A DNA stretch of 64,000 nt from Stieleria neptunia (GTDB lineage Bacteria; Planctomycetota; Planctomycetia; Pirellulales; Pirellulaceae): assembly GCF_007754155.1 (NCBI RefSeq), contig NZ_CP037423.1:9296938-9360937 (forward strand). Reading direction: 5' to 3'. The translations under genes were made by a program, and so were the position numbers. The notes beneath the pieces are model-generated. The model saw only the letters and a program-made list of their open reading frames with translations. It searched no databases and had not been told where the DNA came from. Every line of letters begins with the position of its first letter. Position 1 is the first letter of the stretch. Positions 18,639-31,408 of this stretch are shown piece after piece.

Positions 18639-18714
18639 CGCAATCCTCGACAGGAAAAAAAGAGAGACTCTGATTCGTCAATCCAATGAACGTGAAACGA
18701 ACGCGGGTCCGGCG

Positions 18715-18739
18715 CGCCGATTCGAATTAAAAATCGGCG
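18715..18739. other. Perfect 8-bp stem at the DUF1559 stop codon
   Basis: CGCCGATT and AATCGGCG flank a 9-bp loop. On the minus strand this stem-loop straddles the stop codon of the DUF1559 gene. There is no T-run after it, so it is not a classical terminator; it could affect mRNA ends between this gene and the tiny lipoprotein gene. Confidence 0.5.
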
Positions 18740-19989
18740 GAAATGACTTCGTTCGACGCTCGCGTCCCCAACGCTCCCCACAGACCGAAGGGGCTTTTGC
18801 TGCCCGGCGGCACCATGTCCGTGTCCCTGCCGACCTGAGCGCTGGTCTGATCCCCCGCCTCGATGGAATCCGTGATGAATCGGATCGAACCATCGGCCAA
18901 CAGGATGTGACAGCCGCCCTGGTGTCGGCTGCTGGGCGGCAAGATTCCCGCGTTAAAATTATTCCAGTCTGTGCAGAGCGGGGAGTTCGGGGGCGAGATC
19001 GTCGTGCACATCCCCCACAGCGATCGGCTGTGCGCCCAGCGATACCCGCGTTTCTGCTCTGCGTGACCGCCCGGCCCATGGGGGTTGGTAAACGTGGCGG
19101 TCGACAACCAAAATCGTGGGCGCTCCGGATCGATGTAGACGTCGCATTGCTGAACACCTCCGGGCAGCCAGATGGTGTCTCGACCGCTCGGGGCAAGCGC
19201 GGCACGCGTCCGCACGTCATTGTCGCCCAGGCTGCTGGCGATCTCGCCGGCGGCAATGGTATTGGACAACCCGTCAAGAATGTCGCGAAACTTGGAGTCG
19301 TAACGATGAATGAACACGCCGCGGCAGGATGCCTGGCGATGGAGCGGTCCCGCCGCACCACCAAAATCCGCCCCGCTGTCTGAGCGACCTCCATGCCAAC
19401 TTCTCATCGAATCGCCGACACAAGCCATGTAGTTGCTGCGTCCCTGGGCCGGCAATCCGACGCCTGGATCGCTCGGGCATCGGAACATTGGGATTTCCGT
19501 CAGCCACGGTTCGTATCGGGCGTTGGCATGTTGGGCAAGTGAACGGCGCGGACAGGGTCCCATCGGCGGAAACAGCGCTCCGGTGCTCGCGTCGGTCAGC
19601 GGATTACCGATTTGATCCCACAACCCCTGCTGCTCGACATATGGCAACATCGAAACCAACCAACTCACCTCCAAACGATTGCTGGAGCGCGGTGCGGCGC
19701 CCGGGTTGGGCGCCTCTGGGTTTCCCCCGTTTCCGCTGGGCGTTCCCGTGCCATGTTTCGGCAATCGTTTGAAAGCCGAGTGGTAGTTGTGCAGCCCGAT
19801 CCCGATTTGTTTGAAATTGTTGCTGCAACTCATCCGGCGAGCCGCCTCGCGCGCCGCCTGGACGGCGGGCAATAACAGCCCCACCAGAATTCCGATGATC
19901 GCGATCACGACCAATAATTCAACGAGCGTAAACCCGCGTTGAAGCGACGGACGAGCGTCGCTTTTGTGACGTTTCTTAACAGCGATCAC
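18727..19989 (-). CDS. DUF1559 protein with type IV prepilin-like leader
   Basis: The protein (about 420 residues) has a type II/IV secretion leader: a basic segment then RGFTLVELLVVIAIIGILVGLLLP, cleaved after the Gly by a prepilin peptidase in this family. DUF1559 follows with AAREAARRMSCSNNFKQIGIGLHNYH and ends with the typical LLADGSIRFITDSI. These pseudopilin-like proteins occur in dozens of copies per planctomycete genome and are thought to be exported or surface-associated; their role is unresolved. I favour the GTG at 19989, which has a G-rich ribosome-binding sequence 9 bp upstream and gives a normal leader length. A GTG at 20016 in the same frame is possible. Confidence 0.9.
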   Translation of the reverse strand: MIAVKKRHKSDARPSLQRGFTLVELLVVIAIIGILVGLLLPAVQAAREAARRMSCSNNFKQIGIGLHNYHSAFKRLPKHGTGTPSGNGGNPEAPNPGAAPRSSNRLEVSWLVSMLPYVEQQGLWDQIGNPLTDASTGALFPPMGPCPRRSLAQHANARYEPWLTEIPMFRCPSDPGVGLPAQGRSNYMACVGDSMRSWHGGRSDSGADFGGAAGPLHRQASCRGVFIHRYDSKFRDILDGLSNTIAAGEIASSLGDNDVRTRAALAPSGRDTIWLPGGVQQCDVYIDPERPRFWLSTATFTNPHGPGGHAEQKRGYRWAHSRSLWGMCTTISPPNSPLCTDWNNFNAGILPPSSRHQGGCHILLADGSIRFITDSIEAGDQTSAQVGRDTDMVPPGSKSPFGLWGALGTRASNEVISADF

Positions 19990-20470
19990 TATTCTTACCC
20001 CCTGGCAACCAATCACGTTTCATGGAACGCCACCGCAGCTTTCTGAGATGGCTTGCTTCGACGCTGAAGGAGTATAGCGGGGCATCGAACACCCCTGTTG
20101 CAAAGCTGAAAGAAAAGTTCACGCCAAGAACATCATTCGCGTGAAAAGAAACAAGCGTCCACCGGTTGTATTCAGGGCTGATGGATGGATGTTGGCGCAA
20201 TCCGTCGCTGCGAGCGCAGCGATCGGGAATCGCCTGAAGAGACCGTCCAGCTTAAGACGGTCGCTTTTCTGATGTACGATGGCCCTTCCGGGCCGTCGCC
20301 CGTGGGGCTCTGCGCGACGACCTAGAAAGGACGTCGTACACTCCTCCGCCGACCACCTCTTACCCATTCGGTCAGATCGTTCGGATTTGTCGCGTTTCGC
20401 GCTAGCCCTAAACTGGATGGTCTCTGAAGGCGAGACACCAACGGCGCCGGTGTACCGTTCACCTCCAACC
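19990..20470. other. Intergenic stretch with hairpins, no supported gene
   Basis: This region lies between metH and the DUF1559 gene, both on the minus strand, and should hold the DUF1559 promoter. Two inverted structures are visible. GACCGTC/GACGGTC (20241-20262) is followed by GCTTTTCT. The second, 20273-20340, has outer arms TGTACGA and TCGTACA and an inner GGCCCTTCCGGGCC. I see no coding sequence. Confidence 0.55.
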
Positions 20471-24175
<3,705 letters not shown>

Positions 24176-24467
24176 AAAAATCACTAATGAGTGTGGACTC
24201 TTCGAGCCCGTATTCTCGTGGTCCGGCAGAAAATCACAAGGTGAACCGGGAAAGTCGGCGAGAAGACGACATTCAGCCTTGCCGTAACCGCCCAAGTTTG
24301 ACTATTCCGCAAAAGCCTGAAGACAGACACAGATAAACACCGATGAAGCCTTACCAGGGCCGGTCGGTGCTCCCCAGATGAAACGGTTCCACGGATGGGC
24401 CGATTTCGGGGAATTTCTGACTTTCTTGTGCCGAACAGGCGTGGAAACTCGCTGCGGAAAATCACTG

Positions 24468-25688
24468 ATGGATCAGGAACGAGACACGACGAATAACGCC
24501 AAACGTTCGCGACCGGGACGCTTTCGGGCTGAGAAATCGCCGAAAGTTGTGCGTCCGGGCGACGCGCCGGAAACGCCCGCCCCTTCCTACAGGGGGGACT
24601 TCCAGGAAATCTCCGATCCGACGTCCGCCCGAGTGGACTCGGCGGCTGAACCCTTGCCCACGCTGTTTGAATTGCCCGATCGAACCCCCGAAGGGTTGCA
24701 GCGAAAGCGCGACGCCGGACGCGTTTCGATCCACGGCGCCCACAGCGGACCTCCGGCCAGCCACGTCGACCCGCCGTCGGGAAACCACAGCCATCTCAGC
24801 CACTCCGGTCCGCTCTCACCGGACCACTCGGATTCCGCAATGCCCGGTGGATCTGCGATGCCCGCTGGCGTCGACCGGCGTTCCGATTCGGATCCGTCCC
24901 GCGTCGGGTCACCGCTGGACGCAAGTGAATCACCCGACGAAGCACGCGTTGCGGCCTACCACGACGAATCGATGAACTGGGCCACCGCCAAAGCATCCTG
25001 GGCGACACGTTCGGCCATTGTGATGCTGGTGTTGCTGATGGTCACCCTGGCTTTCTTCTCCGGACGCGGACTGAACAGGACCGGAACGACCGAAGATCCG
25101 GCTCGCTTGACCGATGTCGACGCCGAAGACGTTGAAGAAACCGTCGTCATGATCACCGAAGACATCCAGTTGATGGATGATGCGGCCGCCGCCGAAGCGC
25201 CGCAGGCCATCATCCCGGACGACCGGTCCGCGCAGATCGCACAAGAGTCCCCCACCGCTGACGTTCCCACCGAGACCGTCGATGGCACGGCACTGGATGC
25301 CCCACCCAGCTATATCGCCGACGGACCTGCACCAGCGGGCATGCTTGGCGAGCCCTCGGCGATCCTGCCCGCGGAATTCGACTTGGCCAACCAAGCGATC
25401 TCGTCCGCCTCGGCGGCAAGCGAAATCCCCAACATTCCGCCGAGCTTCGAATCCAATCAGTCGGTCGTCGGGTTCCGTAGCGGCGAGACGCCGAACGTTC
25501 CACCGACCGCCGCCACCGATGTCGATTCCGATCTACTGCCCGCCGGAAACCTGCCCGCCGGAAACCTGCCCGCCGGGATGGAAGACCGCCTGCGACTGGA
25601 AGATGGACTGCGTTACAGCGACACGCCGTATGCGATCGGCAACTTTCTGGAAATCCTGAAAGCCTGGGAAGACTCCGAACAGCAGTAG
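24468..25688 (+). CDS. Single-pass membrane protein of unknown function
   Basis: I do not recognise this 406-residue protein. Residues 1-175 are hydrophilic and rich in Pro, Ser and His, so probably disordered. A single membrane helix (about 182-200, SAIVMLVLLMVTLAFF) follows. The remaining 205 residues are acidic and Pro/Ala-rich, with a 15-bp in-frame triplication near 25540-25580 encoding LPAGNLPAGN. It ends in a compact segment (YAIGNFLEILKAWED) that may be folded. The ATG at 24468 is preferred over one at 24378. The next gene, 100 bp downstream on the same strand, encodes a repeat region plus a BY-kinase-like ATPase. The pair could therefore be a membrane anchor and its ATPase, but no Wzz-type motif is seen. 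Confidence 0.65.
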   Translation: MDQERDTTNNAKRSRPGRFRAEKSPKVVRPGDAPETPAPSYRGDFQEISDPTSARVDSAAEPLPTLFELPDRTPEGLQRKRDAGRVSIHGAHSGPPASHVDPPSGNHSHLSHSGPLSPDHSDSAMPGGSAMPAGVDRRSDSDPSRVGSPLDASESPDEARVAAYHDESMNWATAKASWATRSAIVMLVLLMVTLAFFSGRGLNRTGTTEDPARLTDVDAEDVEETVVMITEDIQLMDDAAAAEAPQAIIPDDRSAQIAQESPTADVPTETVDGTALDAPPSYIADGPAPAGMLGEPSAILPAEFDLANQAISSASAASEIPNIPPSFESNQSVVGFRSGETPNVPPTAATDVDSDLLPAGNLPAGNLPAGMEDRLRLEDGLRYSDTPYAIGNFLEILKAWEDSEQQ

Positions 25689-25789
25689 GCCTCAACGCTC
25701 CGTCGTCCGACGCAGCCGAACAGCCAATCTGACCGTGCAGCACCTGCAGCAGCGACAAGCCTGTCACCCGATTGAAAACGAACCAAACC

Positions 25790-27668
25790 ATGAAGACCAA
25801 CCAGACGTTCATCGGCGCCTACACACGCAACCGTCGTCGCACAGGCTTGCATCCCAACGACGCCCCCACGGCAATCGAGCCCACGGCAATCGAGCCCGCC
25901 GAGGCGATCGTCCCCGAGGAGGTCGCCCCAGAGCTTGCCAGCCAAGTCGTCGAGCAGCCGCACGCGTCCCCCCCTGCCTCCCATCTGCCCCCGACATCGG
26001 CGCCTGCACCGGCAGCGGCAGCGATCGATGAAACCGAGACCCTCGAAAAACTGCTCAGTCAATCGATTTCCGTGTCCGACACCTTCGTCGCAGCCAGTGA
26101 AATCTGGATCGATCAGCCCGCAGGCCAGGTGATGCGGATTGATCGTCCGCCGACACCGGCCCCCGCCCCGGAACCGATCGAACCTGTCCCAACCGTCGCG
26201 TCGGCCCAGCCGACTGCTCAAGCCCAGCCGACTGCTCAAGCCCAGCCGACTGCTCAAGCCCAGCCGACTGTTCAAGCTCAGCCAACTGTTCAAGCCCAAC
26301 CGACTGCTCAAGCCCAACCGACTGCTCAAGCCCAACCGACTGCTCAAGCTCAACCGACTGCTCAAGCTCAACCGACTGTTCAAGCTCAACCGACTGCTCA
26401 AGCTCAACCGACTGCTCAAGCCCAACCGACTGCTCAAGCCCAACCGACTGCTCAAGCCCAACCGACTGCTCAAGCTCAACCGACTGCTCAAGCTCAGCCA
26501 CCGCTCAGCGACTGCTCAAGCTCAGCCGACTGCTCAAGCTCAGCCGACTGCTCAAGCTCAGCCGACTGCTCAAGCTCAGCCACCTGCTCAAGCTCAGCCA
26601 ACAGCTCAAGCTCAGCCAACAGCTCAAGCTCAGCCAACTGCTCAAGCTCAGCCAACTGCTCAAGCTCAGCCAACTGCTCAAGCTCAGCCACCTGTTCAAG
26701 CTCAGCCAACTGCTCAAGTCCAGCCGCCTGCTCCGGCCGAACCGGCTGCCTGCGCCGAGTCCGCCGAGCAGACGGAATCGACTGCGGCTGCAGCCCCGAC
26801 CCAGCACGCGGCCGACGTTCGCGACGGGGAGACGATCACCCGAGAGCTCGACGCGTTGGTCGATGTGGTGGAGCAGCAAGCGAACGAGGAGTTTTTAAGC
26901 GACGCGAAAGCTGACGATCAGGCTCCCCAGAAGCCGAACACCATCGCCGAACCCGCATTCGTCGACAGCGCGACGGCCCCCGCCGTCGATCCGCCAGCGG
27001 ACGACATCGATTCAACCGCCCCACGCTGGGCCGGTGCGACTTGGGAAGTCGACGCGTTCGATCTCCCCTCCACCGTCGCAGACCTGTTCTTTGACGAAAC
27101 GTTTTTTCGCTCGATCGCCGAACACCTCGGCCAATCCGTGCGAGAAGGCCTGCGCAGCGTCCTGGTGACCAGTTTGAGTGCGGGCGAAGGACGCTCGACC
27201 GTTGCGATCGGCACTGCCATTGCCGCGGCAGCCACCGGCGTGCGCGTGGCCCTGATCGACATCGATCTGGACACGCCCAGCCAATCGGAACTGTTGCGTT
27301 TGGAAGTCGAAACCGATTGGGTGACCGCGATTCGTCAAGGCGAACGCATCGAGGATGCCGCGATCGCATCGATCGAAGACGGTGTGACACTGCTGCCGCT
27401 GGTGCTTTCCGGTCACCGAGGCTTGCCGATCACTCCGACAGAAATCGACCAACTGCTGGAACAACTCGACGGCTGTTTCGATCTGCTATTGTTCGACGGC
27501 CCCGTTGCGGGCGCCTGGGCGACGCCTCAAATTGCCGCCGCGGTCGACTCCAGCTTGATCGTCCGTGACGCCCGCCGAACCAGCCCCTCCGAAGTCGCCT
27601 CTGCCGCCGCCCAGCTCCGCCGCCAAGGCGTCGTGGGCATCGGCGTGGTTGATAATTTCTGCGGGTAG
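25790..27668 (+). pseudogene. Frameshifted gene: (QPTAQA)n repeat domain plus BY-kinase/CpsD-like ATPase
   Basis: From ATG 25790 the first frame encodes about 139 residues, then sixteen 18-bp units reading QPTAQA. At 26495-26522 one irregular 28-bp unit shifts the frame. Staying in the first frame gives a cysteine/serine-rich tail ending at 26914. In the other frame the QPTAQA pattern resumes for 11-12 units, then leads into about 310 residues ending in a MinD/CpsD-like ATPase up to 27668. That domain has the P-loop SLSAGEGRST, the Walker A' strand VALIDIDLDTPS and Walker B FDLLLFDGPV. The P-loop Lys is Arg. There is no Tyr-rich C-terminal tail. Joined, the product would be about 625 residues. 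BY-kinase-type ATPases usually control surface polysaccharide export. The break could be a true disabling mutation, a regulated frameshift or an assembly error in the repeat. Confidence 0.7.
26207..26738 (+). repeat. 18-bp in-gene tandem repeat, about 28 units, with one 28-bp irregular unit
   Basis: The unit CAGCCGACTGCTCAAGCT encodes QPTAQA. Sixteen units (26207-26494) are in one register, a 28-bp unit sits at 26495-26522, and 11-12 more units follow to 26738. Variants (CAACCG, ACTGTT, CCACCT) are clustered, as expected of recent local duplication. Confidence 0.97.
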
Positions 27669-27694
27669 GCGTGCCGGGGAGTCGGGAGTCGGAT

Positions 27695-27838
27695 GGCAGA
27701 AAAATAGTGGGCAGAAAAATGAAGAGACGGAGACAAGAAAATCGGTGACAAGAAAATAAATCACCGGCACCATTTTCTTGTCACCCATTTTCTTGTCTTT
27801 CCTTCCCCACCGATTTTCCTGCCCCCCATTTTTCTGCC
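27695..27838. repeat. Nested compound inverted array (GGCAGAAAAAT and GACAAGAAAAT words)
   Basis: Left arm: two GGCAGAAAAAT then two GACAAGAAAAT-type words. After a 13-bp centre, the right arm has two CATTTTCTTGTC then CCTGCC/CATTTTTCTGCC, the reverse complements in mirror order. The whole could fold into a stem of about 60 bp. It lies between two convergent genes and could terminate both. Confidence 0.93.
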
Positions 27839-27855
27839 AACCCCGCGTCCCTTCC

Positions 27856-30414
27856 TCAACGAGGAATCACTTCGCCGCCGTCGCGGGTGATCAGTTTCTT
27901 GAGCACCTCCGGATCGAGTTTCTCCGTCCTCCGAACGCTGCCGTCGGCCATCAGGTAAGTCACCGGATCAAAGAACTCTGTCTCGCCATTCCAGATCAGA
28001 TCCTCCGGCTTGGTCCACGGCACGCTGTTTTTGGTTTCGATCAATAGCAGTGTATTGCTGGTGCCATCGAGGAAATCACGTAGTCCGATTCCGCCTTCGG
28101 TTCCCAGTGCGCTGTTTCCGGTCGCAAAGCCCAAGTAGTTCGTGTGGCCGCTCGGTTGATCATCGGCCGCGTTTGGACTGCGATAGACTTCCGGCATTTG
28201 ATCGAGCAGTTTGAGATTGTTCTCGCTGTTCCAGGGCTCGTCAAACCTGTACTGTTCGTACAACAACGCTCCCTCCACGAACGGCAGGATCGCGACGCGC
28301 CAGCTGAACGGGTAGATCTTTTTCTTTCCCGCTCCCACGGCCCCTTCCTGCACGTTGACCGAACCGGGGAACTTGCGATAGACCGAGTGGAAGTTGTGAA
28401 AGGCGAGTCCGATCTGCTTCAAGTTGTTTACCGAATTCTGTTGCAGTACCGCCGCGCCGGTCGGGTCACCATGTTGTTTGAGATACTGATCGACTCCCAG
28501 CGTTTTCAGTTGCCGAATCGTCGCCAGCGCTTTGGCTTCATCTGAATCGGGACCTGTCGGCGGGATTTGATTGATCTCGGAAAATGCACCCAGCTTTTTG
28601 AATCGATACAGGTGCCCCTTCCCTTGGTTTCTCAGCCGGCCCTGAAACGGCATCTCCGCGGTGTCCAGGAAGGGATCAAATTGAAACACCATGGAGGATT
28701 CATCGGGGAACTGACAGCCGACCGGGATTTGATTCCCCGTCACTTCGTCGACCGCCAGCATCTTCAGCCCCTGATGATCCTGCTGGAACCTGGTGAACTG
28801 ACCGGCGGAGACTTGGAGGTCCGCCTGCGAGTTTTGTTTGGTCACGGCATAGAATTCGGTTTGATCGATGGCCAGCAGCATGCCTTCGGGCAGGACGCTG
28901 TTGGGTTGTTTGTATCCGACCAACAGCCAGATCCCCGAGAGTTTTTCAAGCACGTCGTTGTGCCGCGTCGCTGCCCGCTGGGCCAGTTTTTCCTCGGCGG
29001 CCGGCCGAACGACGTCAGCCGCTTTTGCATCCCCTGTGTCGTCATCGGGTTCCTTCACGACTTCGATGGTGGCTCCATCGAGCGGCGCCTGAAACACCGT
29101 CCCGTCGGGGAACGTGATCTTGATGAACAATCCCATCAGTAGTCCGAGCAAAACGCCGAGCAGTCCCGCAGCGATCGCAGTGGTCAACGGAACCGTCCGT
29201 CGATACCACGGCTGTATCTGCGCGGTCGTCGAATGCGGTAACGTTTGTGTCCGCGTTTCGGCAGCGGACGCCGTTTCCACCAGTCGAACCAAGTCATGCC
29301 CAGCGGCCCATGTCGCCAACGACGCCGCGACGTGGGCCGGTGTTTGCGGGCGTCGGGCCGGATCCTTGGCCAACATCGAATCGACCAGACGTACCAAAGC
29401 AGGTGGACAATCCTGAACCCGATCGGCCAGACTGGGCGGAATTTCGGAGACCTGGGCGGTCATTTTGGCGAACACCGTCTGGTGCGTCTGATCGGCAAAG
29501 GGTGCATTGCCCGAGAGCAGTTTAAAGAGGGTGCATCCGAGCGAATAAATATCCGACCGGCAATCCACCTCGCGACCATCGGTCACCTGTTCCGGCGAAA
29601 TATAGTCCGCCGTCCCGATCGCCTGACCCGCCGCCGTCAGCTCATGTTCCCGGCCGCTCTGGTAGCGTGCCAGGCCCAGATCCAACAACTTCACTTCACC
29701 GTTGCGGCTGATCATGATGTTGGACGGTTTGACATCGCGATGTACAAACCCTTGATCGCTGGTGTACTGCAGTGCCGCGGCGACTTTGCGAATGATCTCA
29801 CAGGCGTCAGCGACGGCGACCGGACCGTGCTTTGCCACCAGCTCGCCCAGGTCCAACCCGTCGATGTACTCGGTCACCAAAACCGCCGCCCCGTCCACTT
29901 CGCGGGCATCGTGCGCGGTCACGATATTGGGGTGGCTCAACTGGCCGACGGCACGCATTTCGGAATCAAAGCGATCGCGGGTGCGTTGGTCGGCGTGTCG
30001 GTGTCCCGAGAGCAATTTCACGGCGACGTGGCGGCCGAGTTTGTTGTGCCGCGCCAAGAAGACTTTGCCCATCCCGCCACGGCCGAGCAAGCGGACGATT
30101 TCGTACTCGCCGATCGTTCGAGGGACGTTGTGCAGCCCGGTGTCGGACGGTGCATCGGCCGTCGCCAGCGCCCCCAAGGCTTTGACCATCGCCAGCTTGC
30201 AATCGGGCTCCTCGGCCAGGCTCGCGAATTGATCCGTCGCCCGCAGTTCGCCGATCAACGAATCTTCGGCGTCGTCGACCGTTTCGAGTTCGGCCTGACA
30301 CGAGGTACAGGAACGAAGGTGTTCGAAAAGCTCGTCATTCTCGGCCTCGGGCAGCCGCCCGAGCGAATAAGCTCTCAATCGTTCCGCCGTCGGGCACTGG
30401 GTCGCTGTCATCAT
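27856..30414 (-). CDS. Receptor-like Ser/Thr protein kinase with zinc-finger-like N-terminus and DUF1559 C-terminus
   Basis: The 852-residue protein has four parts. An N-terminal helical segment carries HLRSCTSCQAELE, as in zinc-binding anti-sigma-like domains. A protein kinase domain (about 95-360) has LLGRGGMGKVFLARH, VAVKLL, VHRDVKPSNIMIS and LLDLGLA (DLG in place of DFG). One membrane helix (about 412-432) follows, then an outer region ending in DUF1559 (NNLKQIGLAFHNFHSVYRKFPG to ADGSVRRTEKL). The start at 30414 follows a GAGGAG ribosome-binding site by 6 bp. An ECF sigma factor gene starts 342 bp away in the opposite direction. Kinase/ECF pairs are typical of planctomycetes, so the kinase may control that sigma factor; this is inference. 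Confidence 0.9.
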   Translation of the reverse strand: MMTATQCPTAERLRAYSLGRLPEAENDELFEHLRSCTSCQAELETVDDAEDSLIGELRATDQFASLAEEPDCKLAMVKALGALATADAPSDTGLHNVPRTIGEYEIVRLLGRGGMGKVFLARHNKLGRHVAVKLLSGHRHADQRTRDRFDSEMRAVGQLSHPNIVTAHDAREVDGAAVLVTEYIDGLDLGELVAKHGPVAVADACEIIRKVAAALQYTSDQGFVHRDVKPSNIMISRNGEVKLLDLGLARYQSGREHELTAAGQAIGTADYISPEQVTDGREVDCRSDIYSLGCTLFKLLSGNAPFADQTHQTVFAKMTAQVSEIPPSLADRVQDCPPALVRLVDSMLAKDPARRPQTPAHVAASLATWAAGHDLVRLVETASAAETRTQTLPHSTTAQIQPWYRRTVPLTTAIAAGLLGVLLGLLMGLFIKITFPDGTVFQAPLDGATIEVVKEPDDDTGDAKAADVVRPAAEEKLAQRAATRHNDVLEKLSGIWLLVGYKQPNSVLPEGMLLAIDQTEFYAVTKQNSQADLQVSAGQFTRFQQDHQGLKMLAVDEVTGNQIPVGCQFPDESSMVFQFDPFLDTAEMPFQGRLRNQGKGHLYRFKKLGAFSEINQIPPTGPDSDEAKALATIRQLKTLGVDQYLKQHGDPTGAAVLQQNSVNNLKQIGLAFHNFHSVYRKFPGSVNVQEGAVGAGKKKIYPFSWRVAILPFVEGALLYEQYRFDEPWNSENNLKLLDQMPEVYRSPNAADDQPSGHTNYLGFATGNSALGTEGGIGLRDFLDGTSNTLLLIETKNSVPWTKPEDLIWNGETEFFDPVTYLMADGSVRRTEKLDPEVLKKLITRDGGEVIPR

Positions 30415-30453
30415 CGCATTCTCCTCATGTTTCGGTTCAGGTTCAAGCATCAA

Positions 30454-30629
30454 AGTGGGATAGGCTTCCAGCCTGTCATCCCAGCCGGAAGCGTCACGGC
30501 CTGTCGATTGAGTGAGCCGCGACGCGTAAGCGGCCGGGCATTTCGGCGCCCGCCCGAGGCCTTACGGCCAGCGGCTCACCATTGACTCCGCAGATCCCAG
30601 TTCAATCGACAAGCTGGTCAGCGAGCGGC
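30454..30629. repeat. Half of the AGTGGGATAGG element plus interspersed repeat copy 2
   Basis: 30454-30478 carries AGTGGGATAGGCTTCCAG without its inverted partner. 30497-30629 is the second copy of the roughly 130-bp element at 16943, with the same GTGAGCCGC/GCGGCTCAC arms and the end TCAATCGACAAGCTGG. Together they fill most of the space between the kinase and sigma factor starts and may contain promoter elements. Confidence 0.9.
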
Positions 30630-30756
30630 GTGCAGTGAAAACACAGCCGTCACCCGCCACTGGCTCACGCCACGTGCTGGTGGGCGTCTTGCCACTTGGA
30701 TGAACGCAGACGTCTGACACCAAATTCCGAAAAAAGATTCGGTTACACTTTTCCCT

Positions 30757-31365
30757 ATGAATGCCCATCCCGATGACCGGCGACGCCCCGAGCACCCGAC
30801 GCTGTCCCACCCGTTTCTTGAAGGCGTCCAGCAGAACGACCCCGCCCAGTGGAGCCGGCTGGTGGAAACGTTTGGTCCGATCGTGTACCGCTGGTGCCGC
30901 ACCTCCGGCGTCGCCGAAAGTGACGCGCCCGACGTGGTGCAAGAAATCTTTGCGTCGGTCGCTCGGGGCATCTGCGGTTTCGAACGCCAGAAGGAGTCCG
31001 GCAGCTTTCGCAGTTGGCTGGCGACGATCACACGCAACCGCGTCAGGGATCACTTTCGAAAGCTCGCCGGCAGACAACCGGCCGAAGGCGGCACGGAGGC
31101 GTTGAGACGGCTGCAACAGAAAGCCGACTCGCTGGATGAATCCATCGACGGTGACTCGATCAGCAGCCCGCTGGTGCGTCAGGTCTTGAAGTCCGTCAAG
31201 GTGGAATTCGAACCGGCGACCTGGGACGCCTTCTGGTTGTCGACGATCGAGAGCCAACCCGCAGCCTTGGTCGCCGAGACCACCGGGTTGTCCGTCGCCA
31301 GTGTGTATCAATCCAAATCACGGGTTTTGCGCAAATTAAGACAGCGGCTGAGCGAATTGCCGTGA
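30757..31365 (+). CDS. ECF-type RNA polymerase sigma factor
   Basis: This 202-residue protein has sigma region 2 (about 20-95: VVQEIFASVARGICGFER, SFRSWLATITRNRVRDHFR) and region 4 (about 140-200: LVAETTGLSVASVYQSKSRVL). It resembles ECF groups that are linked to Ser/Thr kinases in planctomycetes. The divergent kinase gene next door supports that pairing. No anti-sigma gene follows it; instead a hairpin element of 80 bp lies downstream. Targets are unknown. Confidence 0.9.
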   Translation: MNAHPDDRRRPEHPTLSHPFLEGVQQNDPAQWSRLVETFGPIVYRWCRTSGVAESDAPDVVQEIFASVARGICGFERQKESGSFRSWLATITRNRVRDHFRKLAGRQPAEGGTEALRRLQQKADSLDESIDGDSISSPLVRQVLKSVKVEFEPATWDAFWLSTIESQPAALVAETTGLSVASVYQSKSRVLRKLRQRLSELP

Positions 31366-31408
31366 TCGACGACCGGCACCCCAGCGGGACGCGCTGTAAA
31401 GCATTGGT

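Noticed and set aside
24176..24377. A cobalamin, SAM or SAH riboswitch upstream of metH
   Set aside because: I looked for the B12 box, a SAM-I-like core and the SAH core and could not recognise any of them. A covariance-model search would be decisive.
26055..26501. Minus-strand frames full of LEQSVE or LSSRL repeats
   Set aside because: They are the other readings of the 18-bp tandem repeat. The plus-strand gene has a start codon and leads into a recognised ATPase domain.
29245..30585. A 446-codon open frame on the plus strand
   Set aside because: It is antisense to the Ser/Thr kinase, which has intact HRD and P-loop motifs.
30737..30756. Shared promoter-like string TTCGGT(T)ACACTTTTC at 30738 and 48808
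   Set aside because: Only two occurrences, at very different distances from starts and without a second promoter element, so it is not reported as a site.
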